37,293 bases of DNA. Source: an uncultured Collinsella sp. Lineage in GTDB: Bacteria > Actinomycetota > Coriobacteriia > Coriobacteriales > Coriobacteriaceae. The stretch lies in NCBI GenBank assembly GCA_902467875.1, contig CABQWP010000014.1, positions 1-37,293 on the forward strand, given 5' to 3'. The notes beneath the pieces were generated by a model. It searched no databases, was not told the DNA's origin, and was given only the letters and a program-made list of their open reading frames with translations. Every line of letters starts with the position of its first letter. Position 1 is the stretch's first letter. The position numbers and the translations under genes were made by a program. Below are positions 25,447 through 33,032 of the stretch, piece by piece.

Positions 25447-25537
25447 CTCCCTTCGTTGGCATTACCCATATCAGGTTTGCGGGTCAGGGCGGGCGCGCCC
25501 AGTCTCAGCCTGCCGTCTTGTCCTGCAAGCTCCCCGT
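25447..25537 (-). promoter_or_regulatory. TPP riboswitch (THI element) controlling thiC
   Basis: Read on the minus strand the element has CGGGGAGC, then GGCTGAGA, ACCTGATATGGGTAATGCC and AACGAAGGGAG, the conserved core of the thiamine pyrophosphate aptamer. Its last segment contains the thiC Shine-Dalgarno sequence. Ligand binding therefore probably blocks translation start directly, without a separate expression platform. A -10 box TATACT lies at 25559-25554. Confidence 0.95.
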
Positions 25538-25553
25538 TTATGTAATGGGCTCA

Positions 25554-25559
25554 AGTATA
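25554..25559 (-). promoter_or_regulatory. -10 box of the thiC promoter
   Basis: TATACT on the minus strand would start the RNA near 25547, about 10 bases before the aptamer. No good -35 is visible. Confidence 0.45.
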
Positions 25560-25609
25560 GCCTGAATGGGTACGATTGGGCCAACGAGCGTGCCTGTGGG
25601 GAGGCGTAC

Positions 25610-26125
25610 ATGGAAGACAAGCATCTATATCGAGAGACACAATGGGGTGTATCGGCCGAGGAAAGCCGTGCGCACCATGGGTTGGTCGCGATTGGTTTTG
25701 CGGTGCTTGCCGTGCTGGTGATTGCCTTTTGTATTTGGACGTTCGGCGGTCCTGGCGGCGCCACCTGGGGGTTTGAAGCCGACGAGGGCCTGCCGATTAT
25801 GACCATGAAAGTTTCTGGTGGCAACACGGTTGCCGCACCGGGCGACTATTGGTATCCGCGCGACGAGTTTGTGCAGCTGCAGCTGAGCGGCGGGTCTATT
25901 CCGGGTGAAGAAATCGAACGCGTGACGTTTGATGCGACGCTCAAAACGCTGACGGTGAAGCTCAAAGATCAAGGGGACGTGCCCACGACCATGGACATTG
26001 CGCTGACGGAGTGGTGTCTGGAACCTCCGTCGGGCGTTACGGTATCCGACGTAGAGCACGTTAAGATTACCTACCAAGATGGCTCGACGAGCGAGATTGC
26101 AAAGGCCGATGGCTTGGCGGAGTAA
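25610..26125 (+). CDS. Small membrane-anchored protein of unknown function
   Basis: The 171-residue product is not recognised. It has a short cytoplasmic start, one hydrophobic helix at about 25-44 (GLVAIGFAVLAVLVIAFCIW), and an extracytoplasmic domain rich in beta-type alternation with Thr/Val/Lys (MTMKVSGGNTVAAPGDYW, VTFDATLKTLTVKLKDQG). GGGGAGG at 25597-25603 sets the ATG at 25610. A much longer frame opens upstream but is antisense to thiC. It lies between the thiC leader and the convergent yaaA, and its stop is 23 bases from the yaaA stop. Confidence 0.72.
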   Translation: MEDKHLYRETQWGVSAEESRAHHGLVAIGFAVLAVLVIAFCIWTFGGPGGATWGFEADEGLPIMTMKVSGGNTVAAPGDYWYPRDEFVQLQLSGGSIPGEEIERVTFDATLKTLTVKLKDQGDVPTTMDIALTEWCLEPPSGVTVSDVEHVKITYQDGSTSEIAKADGLAE

Positions 26126-26148
26126 CGGGGTGTTTGGAAACGGCGGGC

Positions 26149-26958
26149 CTATAGTGCCTGCGCGTTCATGAAAACCAGGGTGTTTTTGTCTGAAAGCTCG
26201 GGGATGTGCCGATAGCCGATGTTGAATGCGGTAAGTTCGCTTGCATCCTCGAGCTTGTTTTCTGCCATCCACCGCACCATGGAGCCGCGCGCCTTTTTGC
26301 TGGCGGTCGACCGTTGGATGGGCTTCCCGTTGCGGATGCCCTCGCCAAAGAGGCATGTGACGGCCGTGGCGTCGCCCGCGAGGTGGGGCAGAACGGCTTT
26401 GGCATACTCTACGCTGGCGAGGTTGACGATCGTGGTGTTTGAGCCTGCCGGGGCGATAGCCCGCGCGAGCTTATCGCTCCAAAATGCGTAGAGGTCTCGG
26501 GCACCGTCGACGACAAGCTTCGCGCCCATCTCCAGCCGATACGGTTCGACGGCATGAAAGGGACGAACGCACCCGTAGAGGCCGGAGAGGATCCACAGAT
26601 GGTCTTGCAGCCATGCGAGCTGTGCGGAATCCATCACCTCGGGTGCCATGCTCTGGTATTGAATGCCGTGATAGGACATGACGGCAGGGGAGAGGTGACG
26701 GGCGAGTGCGGGATTGTCGAGATCGCCGCTTTTCAGGATGGGCCCGAACTCATGCAGTGTGTTGAGGCAAGGTCCCAGCAGTTTGTCACTCACGTTCCAC
26801 AGCGCCTGCAGGCCGCCGCTGCCTTCATTCCGCTCGATATCTAGCAGTGCGCGGTGGAGGCGAGCCGTCTCGCGCACAAAGGGTGGGATGCCCAGGACTT
26901 CAAAAGCATCTTGTGCCGCGCGCATTTGCTTGGCGGGCGAAATGATGACCTGCAGCAT
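26149..26958 (-). CDS. yaaA: YaaA family protein (DUF328/UPF0246)
   Basis: E. coli YaaA is a DNA-binding protein that lowers free iron and protects against peroxide. Its biochemical role here is unproven. The 269 residues begin with LQVIISPAKQMR, and SGLYGCVRPFHAVEPYRLEMGAKL, LVNLASVEYAKAV and KKARGSMVRWM are the family signatures. AGAGGAGAG lies 4 bases before ATG 26958 on the minus strand. An upstream in-frame ATG at 27042 runs through a terminator and is not used. Confidence 0.9.
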   Translation of the reverse strand: MLQVIISPAKQMRAAQDAFEVLGIPPFVRETARLHRALLDIERNEGSGGLQALWNVSDKLLGPCLNTLHEFGPILKSGDLDNPALARHLSPAVMSYHGIQYQSMAPEVMDSAQLAWLQDHLWILSGLYGCVRPFHAVEPYRLEMGAKLVVDGARDLYAFWSDKLARAIAPAGSNTTIVNLASVEYAKAVLPHLAGDATAVTCLFGEGIRNGKPIQRSTASKKARGSMVRWMAENKLEDASELTAFNIGYRHIPELSDKNTLVFMNAQAL

Positions 26959-26973
26959 GGACTCTCCTCTGCC

Positions 26974-27047
26974 AAAAAAAGAAGTTGCGGTGGAATACGG
27001 TCTGTTTGGTCTATTGAAAGACCAAATCAATCCGTATTCCACCGCAA
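26974..27047 (-). terminator. Two-tier terminator hairpin after the M18 gene
   Basis: Outer arms of 16 perfect pairs (TTGCGGTGGAATACGG at 26985-27000, complement at 27032-27047) enclose an inner 8-bp stem TTTGGTCT / AGACCAAA (27005-27026). On the minus strand CTTC and seven T follow. It starts 17 bases past the M18 stop. Confidence 0.85.
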
Positions 27048-27064
27048 GTTATGGGTGGGGTGGA

Positions 27065-28462
27065 TTAGGCGCGCTCGAGGAAGGCTTTGTAGCCGCGGTA
27101 GGCCTCGTAGATATCGGCCTTGTTGGCGACCTCCCACAGGGCGTGCATGGACAGGACGGCAACGCCGGAGTCGATGACGTTCATGCCGTACTTGGCCATG
27201 ATGTAGGCGATGGTGCCGCCGCCACCAGCGTTGACGCGGCCGAGCTCGCAGGTCTGGAAGTCCACGCCGGCCTCGTCCATGATGTCGCGGACGAGGGCCA
27301 CATACTCGGCGTCGGCGTCGTTAGAGCCGCCCTTGCCGCGGCTGCCCGTGTACTTGTTAAAGCACAGGCCGCGACCCATGAAGGCGGCGTTCTTGGTCTC
27401 GAACTTGCCGGCATAGCCCGGGTCGAAGCCGGCGGACACGTCGGAGGAGAGCATACGGCTGCGGGCGAGCGCGCGGCGCAGAGCCAGCGGGCTGTCCTCG
27501 CCGGCGAGCATCATGATCTCGGCGACGGTGTTCTCGAAGAAGCGACTCGTCATGCCGGTGGCACCCACGGAACCGATCTCCTCCTTGTCGACGATGAGCG
27601 TGATGCTCGTGCGCTCCACGTTGGTGACGTTGATCTGGGCGAGCATGGAGGGGTAGGCACAGACGCGGTCGTCATGGCCATAGCCCAGAATCATGGAGCG
27701 GTCGAGGCCCATGTCGCGGGCGGGGCCGGCGGGCACGACCTCGATCTCGGCGGAGAGGAAGTCCTCCTCCTCGACGTCGTACTGCTCCTTGAGGATATCC
27801 AGGAACATCTGCTTGACGGGCTCCTTGGGGGCGTCCTTGTCGTCCTCATCGAACTTGACGGGACGGCCGCCCACGATCACGTCGAGGATCTCGGCGTCGA
27901 CGGCGTCTTTGGCAGGCTTAGACATCTGCTCGCTCGAGAGATGGATCAGCAGGTCGGAGATGGTAAAGACCGGATCGTCCGCCTTGTCGCCGATATTGAT
28001 GTCGACGGTGGTACCGTCCTTTTTGCAGATGACGCCCACGAGTGCGAGCGGGGAGGCTACCCAGTGGTAGCTCTTGACGCCGCCGTAGTAGTGCGTGTCG
28101 AGATAAGCCATGTCGCCGGCCTCGAAGGCGGGGTTCTGCTTAAGGTCCAGGCGCGGCGAGTCCACGTGCGCGCCCAGGATGTTAAAGCCCTGCTCGAGCG
28201 GGGCGGTGCCCAGATTGACGAGCATAAGGTCCTTGCCGTGGTTAGCGGCATACACCTTGTCGCCTGCCTTAAGCTCGCGGCCTGCGGCGATTACGGTCTC
28301 CAGGTCGACGTATCCCGCCTCCTCGGCCATCTTGATGCCGGCCTTGACGCACAGGCGCTCGGTCTTGTTCTCACTCAAAAACTGCTTATAGCCGCGGCAA
28401 AGCTCCTCGAGCTCCTCGATTTGCTGTGGCGTGTACTTTTTCCATGCGCAGGGACGCTCCAT
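27065..28462 (-). CDS. M18 family metalloaminopeptidase
   Basis: M18 enzymes are cytosolic, tetrahedral dodecameric dizinc aminopeptidases, often preferring acidic or neutral N-terminal residues. The 465 residues include the metal and catalytic set GAHVDSPRLDLKQNP near 97, KEEIGSVGATGM, AGFDPGYAGKFETKNAAF and the terminal SMHALWEVANKADIY. AAAGGAG precedes ATG 28462. Upstream in-frame extension crosses polA and is spurious. It is divergent from polA with 166 bases between. A two-tier terminator follows. Confidence 0.93.
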   Translation of the reverse strand: MERPCAWKKYTPQQIEELEELCRGYKQFLSENKTERLCVKAGIKMAEEAGYVDLETVIAAGRELKAGDKVYAANHGKDLMLVNLGTAPLEQGFNILGAHVDSPRLDLKQNPAFEAGDMAYLDTHYYGGVKSYHWVASPLALVGVICKKDGTTVDINIGDKADDPVFTISDLLIHLSSEQMSKPAKDAVDAEILDVIVGGRPVKFDEDDKDAPKEPVKQMFLDILKEQYDVEEEDFLSAEIEVVPAGPARDMGLDRSMILGYGHDDRVCAYPSMLAQINVTNVERTSITLIVDKEEIGSVGATGMTSRFFENTVAEIMMLAGEDSPLALRRALARSRMLSSDVSAGFDPGYAGKFETKNAAFMGRGLCFNKYTGSRGKGGSNDADAEYVALVRDIMDEAGVDFQTCELGRVNAGGGGTIAYIMAKYGMNVIDSGVAVLSMHALWEVANKADIYEAYRGYKAFLERA

Positions 28463-28628
28463 GACGCAGGCTCCTTTCGGATCGATCGTGCTGGTTGATG
28501 TACCGTGAGCCATCGTATCACGCGCGGGCTCACGGTGGCGGGGGAGCTTGATGTGAGGTGGCCGCGGGGCGGGGAGCGTGTAAACTGGAGTGAGCAAACC
28601 GTGCCCAGCCCAAAGCGAGGTATTCAAT

Positions 28629-31376
28629 ATGTCTGACAAGCGCCGCACCTTTGCCGTTATCGACGGCAACTCGCTCATGCATCGCGCCTTCCACGCCGTG
28701 CCGCCGACCATGAACGCGCCGGACGGTCGCCCCACCAACGCGATCTTTGGCTTTCTGAACATGTTTCTCAAGATGATCGATGCCTTTAACCCCGACGGCG
28801 TCGTCGTGGCGTTTGACAAGGGTAAACCGCGCGTGCGCATGGAGATGCTGCCGCAGTATAAGGCGCAACGCCCGCCCATGGACCCCGATCTGCATGCGCA
28901 GTTCCCTATGATTAAGGAGCTGCTCGCCGCGCTCAACGTGCCGATTCTGCAGTCCGAGGGCTGGGAAGGCGATGACATCCTGGGAACCATGGCGCGCCTG
29001 GGTGAAGAGGCCGGCTGCGACATGCTACTGGTGACCGGCGACCGCGACATGTATCAACTCGTGACCGAGCACGTCAACGTGGTCTCGACCCGCAAGGGCC
29101 TGTCCGACGTGGCGATTATGACGCCCGAGAGCGTGGACGACCTGTATCACGGCATTACGCCGGCGCTCGTGCCCGATTTTTACGGTCTAAAGGGCGATAC
29201 GTCCGACAACATCCCCGGTGTACCGGGCATCGGTCCCAAAAAGGCGAGTGCGCTCATTGCGAAGTACGGTAGCCTGGACGAAGTCATCGCGCATGCCGAT
29301 GAGGTCAAGGGCAAGATGGGCGAGAACCTGCGTGCACACATCGATGACGCACTACTGAGCCGCAAGGTTGCGACAATTCGCACCGATGCGCCCGTCGAGC
29401 TCGACTTTGAGGCGACGTCCTTCCCGGCGTTTTCTGCCGACGAAGTGTCCGCGGCGCTGGGTACGCTTGGTATCACCGCCATGCAGAACCGTTTCTTGGC
29501 GCTGATCGGCGGCGAGGGCGGGACTGCTGCCTCCAGTGTGTTTGAGATACCTGCTATGGTTCGCGCAGCCGCCGGCGATGCCGACGCGCTTGGTGCCGTT
29601 GCGGCTGAGGTCTCCCGCGCGATTGATGCCGGCGAGTGGGTCGCCGCCGTGGTGGACGACGACAAGGAAGAGGGCGCGCTCTTTGGGCTGACGCGCACGC
29701 TGTGGTTGGCGACGTCCAAGGGCCTGTTCGCGCTCGAGGAGGGCGACAGCTGTGCGGCGGCTGAGGTTGAGGGCTTCAACTTCGCTCACGGTGTGATCGC
29801 CGGCGTGCTTGCGCGCCTGTTTATGGAGGGCCGCGTGGCGAGCCCGGATACGAAAGCGCTGCTGCACGAGCTTTCGCCCATCGATTCTTCTGAGCCCGAG
29901 CTCATGGATCCGCTCGCTGCCGATTCCACGCGTATCTTCGATACCGTGGTCGCTGCCTATCTGCTGGATTCCGATCGCTCCGAGTTCGATGAGGCATATC
30001 TGGCCGATACCTATCTGCAGATGGCGTTGCCTGCGGCGCGCGGTGCAGAGGGTGCTGGTGAGGACGCTCCGGCGCCTGCCGCCCGTACTGCGGCTCTGAC
30101 GCTGGCGCTCGTGGCGCCGTTGCGCGAGTGCATGGCCCGTGAGAACGCCGCCAACGTGTTCGATGGCATCGAGATGCCGCTCGTTCCGGTACTTGCCAAG
30201 ATGGAGCGCGCGGGCATGCTCGTGGACCCCGACCGCCTGCACAGTCTGTCCGAGGGTCTGGCGACCCAGATCACCGAGGTCGAACGAAGCATTCGCGACC
30301 TTGCCGGTGACGAGACCTTTAACATCGGCAGCCCCATGCAACTTTCGCATGTGCTCTTTGATGTGATGGGCCTTCCGACCAAGGGTCTCAAAAAGACCAA
30401 GCGCGGTTACTATTCGACCAATGCCAAGGTACTGAGTGATCTTGCCCGTGACCACGAGATTGTTCGTTTGATCTTAGACTGGCGCGAGAAGTCCAAGATC
30501 AAGTCAACCTATCTGGACACGTTGGGCCCGCTGCGCCGCGGTGACGGTCGTGTGCACACCACGTACAACCAGACCATCACCGCGACGGGGCGTCTGTCTT
30601 CGAGCGACCCTAATCTGCAAAACATTCCGACGCGCTCGGAGCTGGGGCGTACCGTCAAGACGGCGTTTTCGGCAGGCGAGGGAAGCGTCTTTTTGGCGGT
30701 GGACTACTCGCAGATCGAGCTGCGTCTGCTGGCACATCTCTCGGGTGACGAGCACTTGGTGCGCGCCTTTAACGAGGGCGAGGACTTCCATGCCGAGACG
30801 GCGGCGCGCGTGTTTGGTGTGCCGGTGTCCGAGGTAACGCCCGACCTGCGCAGTCGCGCCAAGGCCGTGAACTTTGGCATCGTGTATGGCCAGCAGGCCT
30901 ACGGCCTGTCGCAGTCGCTGCATATCTCGATGGCCGAGGCGCGCGACATGATCGACCGCTACTACGAGGCCTACCCGGGCGTGCGTACGTTCCTCGACAA
31001 CGTGGTGGCGCGCGCCAAGCAGACGGGCTACGCCGAGACCATGTATGGCCGCAGACGCCATATTCCCGAGCTCAAGGCCAAAAACCCGCAACTCCGCGGC
31101 TTTGGCGAGCGCACGGCCATGAACCATCCCATGCAGGGCACCGCAGCAGACATCATCAAGATCGCCATGGCCCGCGTAAGTCGTCGCCTGGAAGAAGAAG
31201 GCTTTGCCGCCCACATGATCCTGCAAGTGCACGACGAACTGGACTTTGAGTGCCCCATCGACGAAGTCGAGCGCCTAACCACCATGGTCCGCGACGTCAT
31301 GGAGCACGTAGTGGACCTCCGCGTTCCCCTAATCGCCGAAGCCAGCACCGGCATAACCTGGGCCGATGCCAAGTAA
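28629..31376 (+). CDS. polA: DNA polymerase I
   Basis: Pol I removes RNA primers and fills gaps in replication and repair. The 915 residues have a 5'-3' nuclease (about 1-300: VIDGNSLMHRA, GDDILGTM, TGDRDMYQ, GDTSDNIPG). A degenerate 3'-5' exonuclease-like region (about 310-530) lacks the DxE metal motif. The polymerase domain has motif A DYSQIELR near 692, the finger motif RSRAKAVNFGIVYG, and motif C QVHDELD near 865. Proofreading is therefore not expected. GCGAGG stands 8 bases before ATG 28629. The last 150 bases shift to C/A-rich codons unlike the rest. Confidence 0.97.
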   Translation: MSDKRRTFAVIDGNSLMHRAFHAVPPTMNAPDGRPTNAIFGFLNMFLKMIDAFNPDGVVVAFDKGKPRVRMEMLPQYKAQRPPMDPDLHAQFPMIKELLAALNVPILQSEGWEGDDILGTMARLGEEAGCDMLLVTGDRDMYQLVTEHVNVVSTRKGLSDVAIMTPESVDDLYHGITPALVPDFYGLKGDTSDNIPGVPGIGPKKASALIAKYGSLDEVIAHADEVKGKMGENLRAHIDDALLSRKVATIRTDAPVELDFEATSFPAFSADEVSAALGTLGITAMQNRFLALIGGEGGTAASSVFEIPAMVRAAAGDADALGAVAAEVSRAIDAGEWVAAVVDDDKEEGALFGLTRTLWLATSKGLFALEEGDSCAAAEVEGFNFAHGVIAGVLARLFMEGRVASPDTKALLHELSPIDSSEPELMDPLAADSTRIFDTVVAAYLLDSDRSEFDEAYLADTYLQMALPAARGAEGAGEDAPAPAARTAALTLALVAPLRECMARENAANVFDGIEMPLVPVLAKMERAGMLVDPDRLHSLSEGLATQITEVERSIRDLAGDETFNIGSPMQLSHVLFDVMGLPTKGLKKTKRGYYSTNAKVLSDLARDHEIVRLILDWREKSKIKSTYLDTLGPLRRGDGRVHTTYNQTITATGRLSSSDPNLQNIPTRSELGRTVKTAFSAGEGSVFLAVDYSQIELRLLAHLSGDEHLVRAFNEGEDFHAETAARVFGVPVSEVTPDLRSRAKAVNFGIVYGQQAYGLSQSLHISMAEARDMIDRYYEAYPGVRTFLDNVVARAKQTGYAETMYGRRRHIPELKAKNPQLRGFGERTAMNHPMQGTAADIIKIAMARVSRRLEEEGFAAHMILQVHDELDFECPIDEVERLTTMVRDVMEHVVDLRVPLIAEASTGITWADAK

Positions 31377-31409
31377 AGACATACCAACAACCCCAAAGTA
31401 ACCAAAACA

Positions 31410-31443
31410 GAAGGGGGCTCCTTGCCAACAAGGAGCCCCCTTC
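31410..31443. terminator. Convergent terminator hairpin after polA
   Basis: A perfect 15-bp stem GAAGGGGGCTCCTTG / CAAGGAGCCCCCTTC with a CCAA loop lies 34 bases past polA. There is no long T-run on either side. Confidence 0.75.
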
Positions 31444-31509
31444 ATTCCAAACTATCAGCCAAGTATCCAGACGCCAAGACGCCATCCATGCGGCAAGCAA
31501 GTCACCGCA

Positions 31510-31639
31510 GGACCTGGCCGGGCGACGCGGGTAAGTTTTTCGTAGATTCCGCACGAGCCGAAGGCCACTTAATGTGGCCTTCGAGCGAGCCCAGGACCTG
31601 ACCGAACGAAAAACTTACCCGCGTCGCCCGGCCAGGTCC
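31510..31639. repeat. Very long palindrome, 34-bp perfect arms
   Basis: Arms at 31510-31543 and 31606-31639 are perfect complements over 34 bases. The 62-base loop holds a second perfect 9-bp stem GAAGGCCAC / GTGGCCTTC (31560-31582) and a copy of CAGGACCTG-like sequence from the arm. It starts 11 bases past the HAD stop. No T-run follows in either direction. No reverse transcriptase or transposase is nearby. It shares layout, but not sequence, with 17642-17725. Confidence 0.93.
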
Positions 31640-31650
31640 GACAGGTTGCG

Positions 31651-32478
31651 TTAACGAGCCGCCAAGATGGCGTCGATGAGCGTCAGTACGCCCCCGTCGT
31701 TGTTGCTCGGAATGCGCCACTTGGCATGCGCGTTCATGTGCTCCTCGGCGTTGTCCACGATAAAGCTGTGACCGACGCGCTCGAGCATGGGGATGTCGTT
31801 GTAGGTGTCGCCCACGGCGGCGGCGTCGGCAATATCGATGCCCAGGTGCTCGCACAGGTGAGCGATGCCGGCGCCCTTGTCGACGCCCAGGTTCATAAAG
31901 TCGATCCACTCGCGCCCAGCGTTGGTGACGTAGAGCTTGTCCGAGAACTCGGGACTATAGGTCTCGCGGAATGCGGGCTCGGCATTATAGGCGGGGAAGA
32001 AGATCGAGATCTTGTTGGACTCGATATCAAGGCCCTCAAAGCTGTCGACGTAGTTGATTGTGTTGTAGTAGACGCTGAGCTCGTCGTGGTATTGATGGTC
32101 GCGGGCAAGCACGTAGAACTCGTCGAAGCAGCACAGGACGGGGACAGCGCGCGGATCCTCCGAGGCGCGGCTCAAGACCTGCTGGTACAGCTCCACGTCG
32201 ATAATGCTCTTATAGATATAGCTGCCGCGATAAATCACGCACGCTCCGTTGTCGGGACAAAAAGCAAGGCGGTTTTTGATGCCCTCGAACATCTCCTCGA
32301 GCTTGGGGGCGGGACGTCCGCTTGCAGGGCAGAATACGATGCCGGCGTCGGCGAGCTTGTCCAGGCGCTCATCAAGACCCTGCGGCAACACGCGCTTGTC
32401 GGTCAGCAGCGTCTTGTCCATGTCGACGGCGAGAATCTTAATATTTCCGATATTGGCGTCCGATTCGTAAGTTTGCAT
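31651..32478 (-). CDS. Cof-type HAD-IIB family hydrolase
   Basis: These are Mg-dependent phosphatases for sugar or cofactor phosphates, and the substrate is unknown. The 275 residues show motif I VDMDKTLLTD (Asp19, Asp21), motif II in CPASGRP, the type IIB cap (about 85-195), motif III lysine in VDKGAGIAHL, and motif IV GDTYNDIPML. AAAGGCTCGC lies before the ATG on the minus strand. The gene is divergent from the arg leader and convergent with polA. Confidence 0.92.
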   Translation of the reverse strand: MQTYESDANIGNIKILAVDMDKTLLTDKRVLPQGLDERLDKLADAGIVFCPASGRPAPKLEEMFEGIKNRLAFCPDNGACVIYRGSYIYKSIIDVELYQQVLSRASEDPRAVPVLCCFDEFYVLARDHQYHDELSVYYNTINYVDSFEGLDIESNKISIFFPAYNAEPAFRETYSPEFSDKLYVTNAGREWIDFMNLGVDKGAGIAHLCEHLGIDIADAAAVGDTYNDIPMLERVGHSFIVDNAEEHMNAHAKWRIPSNNDGGVLTLIDAILAAR

Positions 32479-32621
32479 AAAAGCGAGCCTTTCGTTTCGA
32501 GATTGTTTCAGACGTTATAACCATCAACTCGTAGTCGGGCGTATTTTCGCAGGATTGGCGCATGTTTGCATCATCATTCACAAAGTAATGAAAAAACTTT
32601 TCAGAAATTTGAATTTGTCGC

Positions 32622-32649
32622 TTGTGCTGCGGGCACTTTAGCGTAATAT
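32622..32649 (+). promoter_or_regulatory. Possible promoter of the arg leader transcript
   Basis: TTGTGC at 32622-32627 and TAATAT at 32644-32649 are 16 bases apart in an AT-rich stretch. Transcription would begin near 32656, about 100 bases before the leader ORF. No ArgR box is clear. Confidence 0.4.
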
Positions 32650-32752
32650 AGCGACCATCGAAAACGGAGACGGAAAAACAACCGCTTACCGAGGAAAAGG
32701 TACCGTTTGCGATATTAGAATTGCGCCCGGCGATAGGTGAAAGGAGAGGCAG

Positions 32753-32827
32753 ATGCAGTTCGTAAAGATCATCACCACTGCAGACAATGCCATCCGACGC
32801 CAGCGCGCAATTTCCCGACGACGATAA
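32753..32827 (+). CDS. Arginine-rich leader peptide upstream of argG
   Basis: This is a 24-codon ORF with an excellent ribosome site (GAAAGGAG at 32739-32746, 6 bases from the ATG). The peptide starts MQFVKIITTAD and ends IRRQRAISRRR. Six of the last ten codons are Arg, and the final three are CGA CGA CGA just before TAA. A ribosome short of charged Arg-tRNA would stall there. Its position 205 bases before argG and the paired segments after it fit a transcription attenuator. It is inferred from sequence only, and no homologue was compared. Confidence 0.75.
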   Translation: MQFVKIITTADNAIRRQRAISRRR

Positions 32828-32938
32828 CAATCGTCTCTGTCTGCATGGGGCGAATTGCCTCAACAGAGTCATTTTGAGGTCGTTGGGTTTTAGCACGACA
32901 TTGCTGCATGTTTCTAGGGCATGTATGTGCTGATTTTT
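32779..32938 (+). promoter_or_regulatory. argG: Candidate arginine attenuator: alternating complementary segments and terminator
   Basis: Pairs seen: TGCAGACA (32779-32786) with TGTCTGCA (32838-32845), and GACGAT (32820-32825, in the Arg codons) with ATCGTC (32830-32835). CTCTGT (32835-32840) pairs with ACAGAG (32863-32868), and CCTCAA (32858-32863) with TTGAGG (32874-32879). GTCGT (32879-32883) pairs with ACGAC (32895-32899). The last pair competes with a bulged stem starting AGCAC (32892) and ending GTGCT (32931), followed by GA and five T, which looks like the terminator. Several pairings exclude one another. Stabilities were not computed. Confidence 0.5.
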
Positions 32939-33032
32939 GCTATTTAACCTGATATTGCACGGTATGTGACCTTGAAATGACTTGCAACTGACCGATGTTC
33001 TAACTAGCTATCAAGGGCGAAAGGAAACAGCC

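Noticed and set aside
24926..25609. Long N-terminal extension of the 25610 gene
   Set aside because: It is antisense to thiC and its riboswitch, and a clean ribosome site marks the start at 25610.
26714..28498. 594-codon plus-strand ORF opposite the M18 gene
   Set aside because: It is antisense to a clear M18 aminopeptidase, has low-complexity Val/Gly/His/Leu composition and no ribosome site.
31510..31639. Retron non-coding RNA
   Set aside because: The palindrome is suggestive, but no reverse transcriptase or effector gene is present on either side.
32479..33032. T-box riboswitch or ArgR box upstream of argG
   Set aside because: No T-box sequence core or clear ARG-box pair was found. The Arg-codon ORF explains the leader better.
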